Assembly (NCBI GenBank): GCA_905480545.1
Contig: CAJQQR010000183.1
Coordinates: 1-49,465 of the forward strand
Reading direction: 5' to 3'
Source: an uncultured Pirellulaceae bacterium
GTDB lineage: Bacteria; Planctomycetota; Planctomycetia; Pirellulales; Pirellulaceae
Length of the DNA: 49,465 nt
Part shown: one piece after another, positions 34,359 through 43,810 of the stretch
Layout of the letters: every line of letters begins with the position of its first letter
How positions within the stretch are numbered: the stretch's first letter is position 1
Translations under genes and position numbers: made by a program
Notes under the pieces: model-generated
Told to the model about the DNA's origin: nothing
The model's input: only the letters and a program-made list of their open reading frames with translations
Database searches by the model: none

Positions 34359-34838
34359 ATGGACACGCGAGTCGAAGTCAAACGACGAGAGCAGAATCCG
34401 GAAGACTCAGAATTGGATATTACTCCAATGATCGATATTGTTTTCCTGTTGCTCGCATTTTTCGTCGTTGTTTCAAAAATGGATCCAAAGCCGACGGTCG
34501 ATCTTCCGATTGCCAAATACGGATCGGCGATCAATGAGAAAGAAGCGGTTTCCTTGATCGTCCGCTACACCGGCGGTGACGATTGTGTCGTGGAGCTTTA
34601 TGGTCGCAATCAAAGCGGCGTAAAATTATCGAGTGATGCGGAAGAACAAGACGAGAAAATCTTGGAATTTGTCATCGATGAGTTCAGCACGAAGACCGAT
34701 CTGATGGGGGTGATCATCAAAGTGGAAAACGGTGTGAAGTATTCCAATACAAACCGTGTCTTCTCCGCAATCAAAAAGGGATATGACGAGCTGGGAACGG
34801 AGAAGCCCATTTTGGTAGCTGTGGAGGAACCGCAATGA
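34359..34838 (+). CDS. exbD: ExbD/TolR family protein (first copy)
   Basis: This 159-aa biopolymer-transport protein has an N-terminal cytoplasmic tail, one membrane span (~22-39) with the family motif ELDITPMIDIVFLLLAFFVV, in which Asp26 is the conserved proton-path residue, and then a periplasmic domain. It is expected to form a dimer inside the ExbB pentamer. Its stop overlaps the start of the next ExbD-like gene by 4 bp (ATGA at 34835), indicating translational coupling and probably a 1:1 or heterodimeric use of the two ExbD proteins. Confidence 0.93.
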   Translation: MDTRVEVKRREQNPEDSELDITPMIDIVFLLLAFFVVVSKMDPKPTVDLPIAKYGSAINEKEAVSLIVRYTGGDDCVVELYGRNQSGVKLSSDAEEQDEKILEFVIDEFSTKTDLMGVIIKVENGVKYSNTNRVFSAIKKGYDELGTEKPILVAVEEPQ

Positions 34839-35770
34839 GTTTCTCGTTTCAATGTCCCGTTTGCAAATCGATTCGCGAAGCGGCCGATCACGTTTTCGGT
34901 AAACGAGTGCGATGTGCTGATTGCGACAACTTTGTAGTAGTCAATGACTCCACCATCGTTCATTCCAGTCACCAATCATCAGGGAGTTTGTTGGATGATG
35001 ATGCAGATTCCAATCCGTACGCAGTCGCGACGCCCGAGAGTTTTGAGTTGGATGAGCCTTTGGAACCAGTTGAAATGGATCCGAAGCTGCCGGGTGTAGC
35101 TCAACCCTTACCGGGTCAATCAGGGACGGCACCGTCAACGAACTTGCAAGCGAACGCGAAACAGCCAGATTCGAAACAGTCAGCCAACGGTGGACGACAA
35201 ATTTCAGGCGGACAACGTAAGGGGAAAAGAGATGTTTGGAAAAGCGAATCATCGTCAGGGGATGGGATGAATCACCAAGATCCTCCCAATGGAACTGACG
35301 ATGGCGGCGACGGTTTCGAGGCCGTAGAACTTGCGAAGAAAAAAAGTCGAACTGACGACGAAATGGACATGACGCCGATGGTGGATGTGACATTTCTTTT
35401 GCTTATTTTCTTTATGGTAACAGCCTCGTTTGTGATTCAAATGTCGATGGATCTCCCAACGAAGCAGCAGGATGAACCAAGTCCAAACGTCGTTGAGGAT
35501 TTTGAAGACAATCCGGAGTATGTTTCGGTTTTCGTTTCGCCGTTGAACGAGTACCGGATCCGAACCTCCGAATACGATTGGGAAGATGCTCCGAATCGCC
35601 ATGAGCTGCGTGTGAAATTGAGTGACGCTTTGGAGGCCCCCTCAAAACCGGAAAAAATGTTAATCATGGCCCATGCTGATTGCTTTCATGACAAGGTTAT
35701 TCAAGCAATGGATATCGGTATCGAACTACAATACAAGATACAGGTCATCATGACGGAAGACGAATTTTAG
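34835..35770 (+). CDS. Zinc-ribbon-ExbD fusion protein (second ExbD)
   Basis: This 311-aa protein has an unusual layout. The N-terminal ~35 residues form a treble-clef/zinc-ribbon-like module with C7-x2-C10 and C27-x2-C30 (QCPVCKS and VRCADCDN). A long disordered linker follows (~40-170, rich in Pro, Gln, Ser, Asp). The C-terminal part is ExbD, with EMDMTPMVDVTFLLLIFFMV (~177-196, conserved Asp184) and a periplasmic domain. Since ExbD proteins have N-terminus-in topology, the zinc ribbon must be cytoplasmic, ideally placed to bind a cytosolic partner or nucleic acid. Normal ExbD proteins are ~140 aa. It overlaps exbD by 4 bp and precedes the PQQ-propeller gene by 60 bp. Zinc binding is inferred from Cys spacing only. 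Confidence 0.9.
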   Translation: MSFSFQCPVCKSIREAADHVFGKRVRCADCDNFVVVNDSTIVHSSHQSSGSLLDDDADSNPYAVATPESFELDEPLEPVEMDPKLPGVAQPLPGQSGTAPSTNLQANAKQPDSKQSANGGRQISGGQRKGKRDVWKSESSSGDGMNHQDPPNGTDDGGDGFEAVELAKKKSRTDDEMDMTPMVDVTFLLLIFFMVTASFVIQMSMDLPTKQQDEPSPNVVEDFEDNPEYVSVFVSPLNEYRIRTSEYDWEDAPNRHELRVKLSDALEAPSKPEKMLIMAHADCFHDKVIQAMDIGIELQYKIQVIMTEDEF

Positions 35771-35830
35771 TCTCATCTTGACCTGTTTAAATTACGAAAC
35801 ATCTATCGTTGACTCACATCAAGGAAACGA

Positions 35831-38800
35831 ATGTCCGCACAGATATTCATTGATAAATTAGAAGCTTCGAATCTTCTCGATTCTGAGATTATCGGCAAGT
35901 TGAGAAAGAAGATCGCCAAGCCGGGGAAAACGCCTCAGTCACAGGCGGTTGCGAGCTACTGTCTGGAAAAGGGTTACTTGACCGAGTCGCAGGCCAAAAG
36001 GCTGCTGGAGAGTGTCAATCAAGAGGTTGCGGCGCACCAGGCTTCGATGGGACAGCCCTTGGATGTTGTTGAAACCGGTCCGTCGGTGCTGAGCGTTGGC
36101 GATTTGGTTGTCGAAGAACCAGGCGAGGCCGAGGTATTGGGAGCTAATGACATTGTCGATCTTGCAGCGGCGCCGTTGGCAGCTTCCGTTCAACCGGTAG
36201 CTGAAATTGCTGACCCGTACGGTGTTCCAACACAAGCTGTCGGGTTGGATTCCGACGCCGTCGGAAATAGTGGTTCGAGCGAGCTTGATCAACCTGCCGA
36301 GAAAAAAACGAAGACGCGATTTCAAGGCAAAAAGACTCAGGAGCAAAGTTTTGAATCACGTTGGATTTTACTTGGTTCGTTCCTTATAGTTTTCCTGTGC
36401 CTGGCCGGTTGGTTTTTGTTCACCGTTTTAAATAAGGGGAATTCCGACGAGGTCTTTAACGCCGCAGAGGCGAAATTTGCTTCAGAAAGCTACTCAGCGT
36501 CGGTCGACGAGTACAAGGATTTTATCAAGAATTTTGCGGGCGATCCAAACGTTCCTAAGGCCCGGGTTAAATATCGCGTTGCTGAAATGAAAGTTGCAGC
36601 AAGCGGCAAGAATGTGGAAAAAATCGTGGAGGTGTTTCAGTCCAACATTGAAGAAATCACGTTAGTTCTGGCCGACCAAATTGATAACAAGCCATTCGAA
36701 GATGAAATCAAAAGCATCATTTCATATGATACGGTCGCGAGTGCAAAGAAAGCTGCGGATTCGGCAGCCAACGCCGAAACGGTTGAAGATAAGGAGGCTG
36801 CTCTCGAGAAAGCTCGCAAGATGATGCGTTTGGTAAACGACGGTAAATTCGTGCCGAGAGCTTCACGCGAATTACCGGCGACTGCCTCGGTCATCGAAGC
36901 CACCAACGCCCGGCTAAGCGAAGTTGAAAACGCCATCGTGCAGGAGAAGGACACCGCGTCGGCGGTCGCGACGATTGGTAAACAGGTAAATGACGGCAAT
37001 ACTTATGATGCGTTTCAAACCTATGATCAGTTAGTGACCAAGCACCCGGGTGCTGGTAGCGATAGCCGAGTTGTCAAAGCCGTTGAGATGATTTCCGAAA
37101 AGGAGCAGGGGCTTGTCATGAAAATTAATCCAAGCGTCTCACCGTTTCCCGATGTGTCAATCGAGCGTTCGCCAGCCTATTTAAATCGTGTTTCGATTCC
37201 GACGTTGACTGGGGGCACGGTTCCTGACTTGGTAGGGGAGTTTGGAGCGTTTTTGGTTTCCGGTTCGGTTTACGGAATCGAGCTTTCCAGTGGGAAGATT
37301 CTTTGGCGGCATTTTGTCGGGTATGGGACGGAAATCGATCCTGTTTTATTAAACGATCCAAAACGTGTTCTGGTTTCAGATGAAAAGAATAATCGCTTAA
37401 CGATGATCGATCCGGCGACGGGTGATATTGTCTGGAACAAATCGGTGGGTGAACCCTTTCTGAGGCCCACGGTTTCTCGCAACCGGATTTTTCTTTCGAT
37501 GAAGAGCGGGAAAATTGCTCGTATCGATTCGGAGTCTGGTGTGGTTTCAGCAATGGTTCAATTGCCACAACGTCTTACCGTTCCCGTCGCAGCGAATTCG
37601 ACAGGTAACGTGCTGTACCAAGCTGGCGAACATTTGAATCTTTATGTGATCAACGTTTCGTTGACCGACATGAACTGCGTTCAAGCATTGTATACCGGCC
37701 ATCGTGATGGGTCGGTCAGAACGGCACCTGTTTTGTTGCAAGAGATCGTCGTTCTTCCTGTCAATACCAGCCCGTCGAAATGCGAGTTACGGATTTTCAT
37801 GAAGGAAGCGGATTCGACGCAACTGAAGGTTGCTGGTGAAACTCGTGAACTGAAGGGCAACATCGTCAAGCCGCCCATTCGTTATGGAAATTTTCTGGCA
37901 ACGATTACGTCAAATGGTGAGCTTGAAGTATTTGAAATGGCTTCTGATGACGACGTGATTTTGCTGGCGACGATCGCAAAAAAATCATTGAATCTGCCAA
38001 TTGAGCAAGAGATTTTTATCGCGGCTCTCCAGGCAAAGATCTGGATCGGAACCCGTGGAATCACTCAGTATGATGTGATTCGTTCCAAGCAAGAGCTAAA
38101 GGATCAGACGGTTAAAAATAATGCTGATTACTTTTCTGGCGAAATGATAAGCTTTGAAAACCTTCTGGTACACGTTCGGAAACGATCGGGGTCGCAAATG
38201 ACATCGATTTCAGGAGTCAACCCATCGTCCCTGAAAGAAATATGGCGTCTCGACATTGGCGGCGGATTGGCTGGCCCACCCATTGTGAACAACGAAGATG
38301 TGATGGCGGTGAATTCGCAGGGTGATTTTTTTAAGATTAATGACGCGGCGATAGCGGCCGGGGTCAACGACAAGTTTACACATCGTGCGAGCAAATCGCA
38401 GCAAAACCTTGTCTTCAATCGTTCGGTTGATTTTGGAGACGGAAGCGGATTCTTTGTAGGTCCTAGCGGACGAAAAGACTCCGTGTCTTTTATTCCGACC
38501 AACGCTGCTTTGCCTGTCAGTCTTTCGGAAATGAAAATTGACAACCTCAATTTAACGTGTGAACCGGTTCGGTTTCGGGACGGTGCTTTGGTCGGTTTGA
38601 GCAATGGAGAGATTCGTCTCGTTGTGCCTCGTTCTACCGAAGCCGACGCAAAGTTTGCCCCCAAGGCAAATGTTGGTGAAGAATTCATATGGCAACGGCC
38701 ATGCGTTATTTCCAATGACACGTTTGCCGCAGTTAATCTAAAAGGCAGAATCTTTACGGTTAAGTATCAAGATGGCGGTGGTAAGCCCTATATGACTCAA

Positions 38801-39295
38801 GTCCTCGAAGCGAGTGTCGGCCGAAGCGTAATCGGGCCACTGGTCAAAAAAGGTAACACACTATTTACGCTGGGCAATGGCCCCAATGGCAATGAGTTGA
38901 TTGCGATCGACTTGTCAAGTTTGAAGGTGAAGGGGACCTATCCCTTGGGAGGGATTTCGACTTGGGGCCCAGAGGTCGCTGGTGAGACGGTGGTTGTCAC
39001 AACGGCTGATGGTAAATTACTTGGCTTTGGCGAAGATATCTCGGCTCCGACAATGGAAGTTAAAATCCCTACCGGTCGGGTAGCTGGAATTCCGCTCAGT
39101 TGGAATGGCAAAACGATCCTGACGTTGAAAGACGGGGAAATTCTTATCCTCGATCTTGCTGCTGGCGGTAATGATTTTAAGGTTTTGGATTCTGGTGAGC
39201 CAATTTCGTCGACGTCTTCAATCGCCGGTAATCGACTTTTCGTCAATGGTGCAGACGGAAGCATTTGTGTCTTTGATTTGTCGAAAGTGGAATAA
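35831..39295 (+). CDS. Membrane-anchored PQQ-like beta-propeller protein with N-terminal cytoplasmic helical domain
   Basis: This 1154-aa protein has four parts. The N-terminal ~65 residues (FIDKLEASNLLDSEIIGKLR, then YLTESQAKRLLES) form a helical motif that I have seen at the start of planctomycete kinases and related proteins. A variable linker follows. One membrane span lies at ~177-198 (WILLGSFLIVFLCLAGWFLF). A coiled-coil/TPR-like stretch (~205-410) precedes a large PQQ/quinoprotein-type beta-propeller (~430-1154), with GSVYGIELSSGKILWRHFVG, MIDPATGDIVWNKSVG and ISSTSSIAGNRLFVNGADGSICVFDL. The propeller is expected outside the cytoplasm as a binding platform; PQQ itself is unlikely. The start is supported by AAGGAA at 35821-35826. 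Its stop shares one base with the next ATG (TAATG). Confidence 0.9.
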   Translation: MSAQIFIDKLEASNLLDSEIIGKLRKKIAKPGKTPQSQAVASYCLEKGYLTESQAKRLLESVNQEVAAHQASMGQPLDVVETGPSVLSVGDLVVEEPGEAEVLGANDIVDLAAAPLAASVQPVAEIADPYGVPTQAVGLDSDAVGNSGSSELDQPAEKKTKTRFQGKKTQEQSFESRWILLGSFLIVFLCLAGWFLFTVLNKGNSDEVFNAAEAKFASESYSASVDEYKDFIKNFAGDPNVPKARVKYRVAEMKVAASGKNVEKIVEVFQSNIEEITLVLADQIDNKPFEDEIKSIISYDTVASAKKAADSAANAETVEDKEAALEKARKMMRLVNDGKFVPRASRELPATASVIEATNARLSEVENAIVQEKDTASAVATIGKQVNDGNTYDAFQTYDQLVTKHPGAGSDSRVVKAVEMISEKEQGLVMKINPSVSPFPDVSIERSPAYLNRVSIPTLTGGTVPDLVGEFGAFLVSGSVYGIELSSGKILWRHFVGYGTEIDPVLLNDPKRVLVSDEKNNRLTMIDPATGDIVWNKSVGEPFLRPTVSRNRIFLSMKSGKIARIDSESGVVSAMVQLPQRLTVPVAANSTGNVLYQAGEHLNLYVINVSLTDMNCVQALYTGHRDGSVRTAPVLLQEIVVLPVNTSPSKCELRIFMKEADSTQLKVAGETRELKGNIVKPPIRYGNFLATITSNGELEVFEMASDDDVILLATIAKKSLNLPIEQEIFIAALQAKIWIGTRGITQYDVIRSKQELKDQTVKNNADYFSGEMISFENLLVHVRKRSGSQMTSISGVNPSSLKEIWRLDIGGGLAGPPIVNNEDVMAVNSQGDFFKINDAAIAAGVNDKFTHRASKSQQNLVFNRSVDFGDGSGFFVGPSGRKDSVSFIPTNAALPVSLSEMKIDNLNLTCEPVRFRDGALVGLSNGEIRLVVPRSTEADAKFAPKANVGEEFIWQRPCVISNDTFAAVNLKGRIFTVKYQDGGGKPYMTQVLEASVGRSVIGPLVKKGNTLFTLGNGPNGNELIAIDLSSLKVKGTYPLGGISTWGPEVAGETVVVTTADGKLLGFGEDISAPTMEVKIPTGRVAGIPLSWNGKTILTLKDGEILILDLAAGGNDFKVLDSGEPISSTSSIAGNRLFVNGADGSICVFDLSKVE

Positions 39296-41748
39296 TGGGC
39301 TCGGTCATAATGTCAAAAATTATCCCCGGAAATTTCCGTCAACATTGGTTTGAGCAGGCGCTCGTGCTCACGTTGGTTTCGGTGCTGTGCTGCTGTTCCA
39401 TCGCTTTATCGCCTAGTACTTCATTTTCGCAGGATGAGGAAGCTGAAACTGACGAAAAGGATAAGGCGCTTGTCGATCGTCGACCATTTGATCGGATATA
39501 TCTGGACGACTTCAATAAAAACGAGATTATGGAAGTTGAGGAACTCAACTCAAAAACGAGTCTCAACCCGGCTGATAACAAACCGACGGATTTGTTGCAG
39601 TTTCAGTTTCTCTGGGACCCAATCAAATGGTACACCGTCCCTTGGAAAAACGTCGTCAAAGTAGAGACGTATCCAGAGATTTTATTGGTCGAAGTACGAA
39701 AGCTGCTCAACGATAAAACCCCTTCGAAGCGTGCCGATAATTTAGCGAAGGTTTTTAAGTTTCTGGACCGGATTTTGAACGATCCGAAGTATCGGAATGA
39801 CAGTCGCGCTCAAGAGTACCTGCGTGAGTACCTTTATGAAGATGCCTACTTTTCATTCAAAAGAAAGCAATTTCGAGAGGCTTGGACGGCGTTGGATGAG
39901 TTGTTTTTTCTCGCTCGCGATTATCGACCGTCATCGGACGTGCCGTCGGTTGTCGACATGCTTTCGGACCTGATTGGTTCTCGAATTGGAAAGATGGTTA
40001 ACAGCCGTGATTACCGTTCGGCTGAATCCTTGATGGACACCATTCGGTCGAAGTACGGTCGATCCCAAGGCGCTGTAATTAAGAAATGGCAAGACAAGAT
40101 CTACGCGGACGCCGAAGTTGAACGCGAGAAATCGCGAATTGCATACCAGAACAAAAACGCGAGGGATCTTCACAACGCTGTTCGAAGCATGTTGAACATC
40201 AATCCGAAGATTTCTGGTGGTCAAGCGATGTTCGAACGAACCCTCGAGGAATTTCCACTGGTTTTCGTAGGTGTAACTGACAAAGCAGCGACCGGTGATC
40301 CGGCAAGTTTGCTGTCCTGGGCGGAGCGGCGGAAAGGGCGATTGTTTTACCGCAGCATCGTCGAGTATTCCAAGCAAGGGCAGGACGGGGGCATTTACCG
40401 CTTTCCTCATGGGGACATTGTCGTAGCGGACGATTCGAAATCAATGCAATTTGTGTTCAGAAACGATCTCGATGAGCCCGCGCTGCCGACGATGGACGCT
40501 TATTCGTTGCGAAAACGGGTGCTTGATTTGGCGGATCCAGCCAAACCTGATTTTTCACCTGTATGGGCTGAATTAATCAAATCGACGTATGCACAAGATC
40601 CCAAAACTCTAACCATTGAATTAACTCAGGCCCATGTTCGACCAGAAGCCTTGTTGCAGGTGAATCATTCTGTGTTTGACGAAGAGAATCCGCCTGGACC
40701 GGATGCTTTTTACGTTGAAAAACCAAGTGATGACGCAGGTGCACTTTACGTCCCGAATCCCAAGTACCCCCAATTGAAAGATCGTAAACTTCCGCAAATT
40801 GTCGAGGTTTTTTACCCTGACGCGACGGCTCAAACGGATGCTTTGCTACGGGGCGATCTTGACGTCGTGGACAGAGTGTTCCCGGCCGATATCCGCCGCC
40901 TGCGACGAAACAAAGAAATAGATGTCCATCCTTACACGATTCCGACAATTCATGTTCTGATCCCCAATGTAAGACTTCGGCACATGAAATCGACGATTTT
41001 CCGAACGGCTTTGCTGTATGGAATCGATCGTCAGGAAATCTTGCAGGACGGAATTTTAGGAGGACAATCGATATCGGGTTTTCGAGTCATAAGTGGATGT
41101 GTCCCTTATGGTGTGACCGACAGTGATCCAATCGGTTACGGCTACAATTCAAAAGTCCCGCCATTAATCGCCGATCCCAGAATCGGATTGGTTCAGGCAG
41201 TGGTCGCAGACGGTCAGGTCAAGCAATTGATGGAAAAGCTTGAATTGGAGAAAGAGTTTGTTGAATTAAAGAAGCTGGAGTTCAAACTTTGTCATCCCTC
41301 AAATGACTTTGCTCGCGCGGCATGCGAATTGATCAAAGTCGATCTGGAAGTGATTGGTGTCAAAGTCAAGTTGGTTGAGTTGAAACCGGGTGAGACTTAT
41401 CCGCCGAATGGAGATTTTGATTTGCTCTACTCTGAGATAACGATGCAGGAACCGCTTTTGGATATCCGACGGATTCTCGCACCCGAAGGGCTTGCAAAGA
41501 CGAACAATGACGCTGTGAATCAAGCGATTCGATTTCTCGATACCGCGAAATCTTGGCGTGATGCCGGCCCACGACTGCACGAACTCCATGATCTTTGTTT
41601 CAACAATTCACTTGTTCTACCGCTTTGGCAAGTTGTTGAGCATTACGCTTATCGAAAAAATGTTCGCGGTGTGGGGAAAAAGATCAACACGCTTTACAAA
41701 AATGTTGTTGATTGGAAAATCTCAGCAGGAAATACGGCGAAGGAATAG
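39295..41748 (+). CDS. Exported protein with TPR-like N-terminal half and SBP_bac_5-like C-terminal domain
   Basis: This 817-aa protein starts at ATG-39295 (or ATG-39307, MSKII) and has a signal segment (ALVLTLVSVLCCCSIALSPS). Residues ~105-300 are helical and TPR-like (YLREYLYEDAYFSFKRKQFREAWTALDELF). The C-terminal ~400 residues resemble the oligopeptide/nickel solute-binding family 5 (SBP_bac_5/OppA): IVEVFYPDATAQTDALLRGDLDVVD, RTALLYGIDRQEILQDGILGG, GYNSKVPPLIAD and FKLCHPSNDFARAACELIKVDLEVIGVKVKLVEL. No ABC permease or ATPase gene is next to it, so it does not look like a classical uptake receptor. It overlaps the preceding propeller gene by one base and is 6 bp before the next gene. Confidence 0.88.
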   Translation: MGSVIMSKIIPGNFRQHWFEQALVLTLVSVLCCCSIALSPSTSFSQDEEAETDEKDKALVDRRPFDRIYLDDFNKNEIMEVEELNSKTSLNPADNKPTDLLQFQFLWDPIKWYTVPWKNVVKVETYPEILLVEVRKLLNDKTPSKRADNLAKVFKFLDRILNDPKYRNDSRAQEYLREYLYEDAYFSFKRKQFREAWTALDELFFLARDYRPSSDVPSVVDMLSDLIGSRIGKMVNSRDYRSAESLMDTIRSKYGRSQGAVIKKWQDKIYADAEVEREKSRIAYQNKNARDLHNAVRSMLNINPKISGGQAMFERTLEEFPLVFVGVTDKAATGDPASLLSWAERRKGRLFYRSIVEYSKQGQDGGIYRFPHGDIVVADDSKSMQFVFRNDLDEPALPTMDAYSLRKRVLDLADPAKPDFSPVWAELIKSTYAQDPKTLTIELTQAHVRPEALLQVNHSVFDEENPPGPDAFYVEKPSDDAGALYVPNPKYPQLKDRKLPQIVEVFYPDATAQTDALLRGDLDVVDRVFPADIRRLRRNKEIDVHPYTIPTIHVLIPNVRLRHMKSTIFRTALLYGIDRQEILQDGILGGQSISGFRVISGCVPYGVTDSDPIGYGYNSKVPPLIADPRIGLVQAVVADGQVKQLMEKLELEKEFVELKKLEFKLCHPSNDFARAACELIKVDLEVIGVKVKLVELKPGETYPPNGDFDLLYSEITMQEPLLDIRRILAPEGLAKTNNDAVNQAIRFLDTAKSWRDAGPRLHELHDLCFNNSLVLPLWQVVEHYAYRKNVRGVGKKINTLYKNVVDWKISAGNTAKE

Positions 41749-41754
41749 CATTTC

Positions 41755-43404
41755 ATGACTTTAATGATCCCGAAATTTCGAATCCTGAATTACGCTTTGG
41801 CAATGCTGATTTGCCTTTCCGCGTCTTTAGGTTCGCGCTGGTCATTCGCTCAGGATGAACCTTGGGAATTTTCGCCCTATCGGGTTCGGGTAATGGTTTT
41901 GACCGACGACGTTCCTGAATTGAATGGCAAGTTTTTCGGTAAGATGGCTGACGAAATTTCGATCCTGGCGGAACAAACCGACAAGTCGGCCTGGCGTGTC
42001 AAGGTTGAAGAAGCACCGCTTTTTTATCGCCCGTTCATTGCAATGGGAGTTGAACAGATTGAACTGGGTGCGGTTTCCGAAAAAGTGGTTCGGGTTAAGA
42101 AAGATGGCAAAGAGAGAGAAGAAAATGTTGATTTTCTGACACTTAATGGCATCAAACTCGAGCGAGATTCCACGCCACACGATGATATCGTGAACGGGGA
42201 TCGGATCGCATTTGTACATGTGACCAAATCACAAACGGGATTCAATGTGGTCACACGTCAATTGGATTGTCAGCTTCACCTTTGGGGGCCGGCCTCAAGA
42301 AAATCGACCCGATATCGGTCGCGATTGGCTGGAGTCGTATTTGAAACGATTCGTTCGACGTTGGTTCCGGTAGCAAAAATCGAAAAAATTGAGGGCAATT
42401 TTGTACGGATGCGTCAGCGTGCAGCCCAGATGGTGATCAAGGTCGAAGACGGTGTCGTCGTTCCGAATCTTGATTCGCCAGCAAGAGTTAGTTTGAGCAC
42501 CGTTTACCGGCCGGTCGTGAGAAAGAATGACAAGAATGGAAAAATTGTAATCAAGGATGGGATTCGTGAGATCGACTGGACCTACCTTGTGCCGATGGAG
42601 AATGTGCAAGCAGCCGGAAGTCAGTCTTATATCCGAGCTGAGATTAATGGAGCAAAGCGTTCACCGCTTGCTGGACGAATCAACAAATCTCAAAAGAAAT
42701 ATGCCGTCGTCGTGCGCCCCACGACAAACAGAACGAAACTTACTTTGGTAACCAGGGATAAAAAACCAAAGCCGATTCCGGATAAGAAGATTTACTTGAA
42801 GTATCCAGGAGCGGATAGAAAAACAAAAACGATCGAAGTTGGACAGACGAATCGTAAGGGAGAAGTCTTCATCGACGCAAACGATTATCCACTCCATTTG
42901 ATTTACATCAAAAGTGGTGAACGTCGAATTCTGGCCAGATTGCCGATTGTTCCTGGTTACTTTGAGGAGCTGGAGGCGGCGATGCAAGATGACAAGGATC
43001 GCTTACGGTCAGAGGGAGTTCTTGCCGGATTCGAGTTCAGTTTTATGGACTTGACGGTACGGCGAGAGGTCTACGCGATGCGCATCCGCTCCAAGCTCGA
43101 ACAGAAGAAGGCAAAGGAGGCGCGAGAGCTTTACAACCTCTTCCTGGAGTTGGAATCTCCGGATGACTTTCAAAAAAGGCTAAACAACGAAAATAGAATA
43201 TTGGGTGCTGCTGCGGGCGACGAGAAGCAAAAAAAATTGATCGACGGAATGTTTAGCCAACTCCAATTCCTAGTTCAACAGAGACTACAGCCAGAATTAA
43301 CGTCTGACCTTGATCAGGACATCCTGAATGTCGAAAAGGGTGGTACTTACAAAGTGAAGTCTGCAGTTGACGACTTGGAAAAGGAATTGAACAAGACGGA
43401 GTAG
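41755..43404 (+). CDS. Secreted protein of unknown function, last gene of the ExbB/ExbD operon
   Basis: I do not recognise this 549-aa protein. It has a signal peptide (ILNYALAMLICLSASLGSRWSFAQ) and a mainly beta-rich body, with VRVMVLTDDVPELNGKFF, FVHVTKSQTGFNVVTRQLDCQLHLWGP and KIYLKYPGADRKTKTIEVGQ, the latter like an Ig-type or carboxypeptidase-regulatory beta-sandwich. The C-terminal ~120 residues are helical and charged (MRIRSKLEQKKAKEARELYNLF). It starts 6 bp after the SBP-like gene, with AAGGAA overlapping that gene's end. It is exported, so it likely acts with the PQQ propeller and SBP-like protein in the periplasm or on the outer membrane. Confidence 0.87.
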   Translation: MTLMIPKFRILNYALAMLICLSASLGSRWSFAQDEPWEFSPYRVRVMVLTDDVPELNGKFFGKMADEISILAEQTDKSAWRVKVEEAPLFYRPFIAMGVEQIELGAVSEKVVRVKKDGKEREENVDFLTLNGIKLERDSTPHDDIVNGDRIAFVHVTKSQTGFNVVTRQLDCQLHLWGPASRKSTRYRSRLAGVVFETIRSTLVPVAKIEKIEGNFVRMRQRAAQMVIKVEDGVVVPNLDSPARVSLSTVYRPVVRKNDKNGKIVIKDGIREIDWTYLVPMENVQAAGSQSYIRAEINGAKRSPLAGRINKSQKKYAVVVRPTTNRTKLTLVTRDKKPKPIPDKKIYLKYPGADRKTKTIEVGQTNRKGEVFIDANDYPLHLIYIKSGERRILARLPIVPGYFEELEAAMQDDKDRLRSEGVLAGFEFSFMDLTVRREVYAMRIRSKLEQKKAKEARELYNLFLELESPDDFQKRLNNENRILGAAAGDEKQKKLIDGMFSQLQFLVQQRLQPELTSDLDQDILNVEKGGTYKVKSAVDDLEKELNKTE

Positions 43405-43810
43405 TTCGAAACGGGCTCCGCTCCATTGGTGAATCCGTTCGATTTGCCAAGGTTCGGTGATGGATGTCGAATTTCGCAAATTGAACCAATGCGGTCCGCA
43501 TGCTGGCTATTTTGCTTGAAAATGCTCTCAAATCGGGGTGGCAAATGTGTCCGGGAGTGCATTTTGATCAAAACGTCTCATGCTGATTTGTTGTTTTTTC
43601 CGGGCGATCGCCGGCTCGACCAAGGGGCAATGCTTGTAGCACAGCAAATGGTACGGACGCGTTTGCCGGGGAGTTTTCCGTGACACTTGGGGGGGACTGT
43701 AGAGCGGAAATCTCGTCATGTTTGTCTGGTGATTGTGCAGCTGGTGAAGAGTGCTCGATTGGGTCGCGCACAATAGCCGTCCTAGAGCGATCCCGAAATC
43801 GTTTGTGCCC
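43405..43810. other. Intergenic region between the ExbB/ExbD operon and aat
   Basis: No supported gene is visible; a forward frame at 43426-43683 lacks protein character and any ribosome-binding site. No strong terminator after 43404 was found. Confidence 0.5.
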
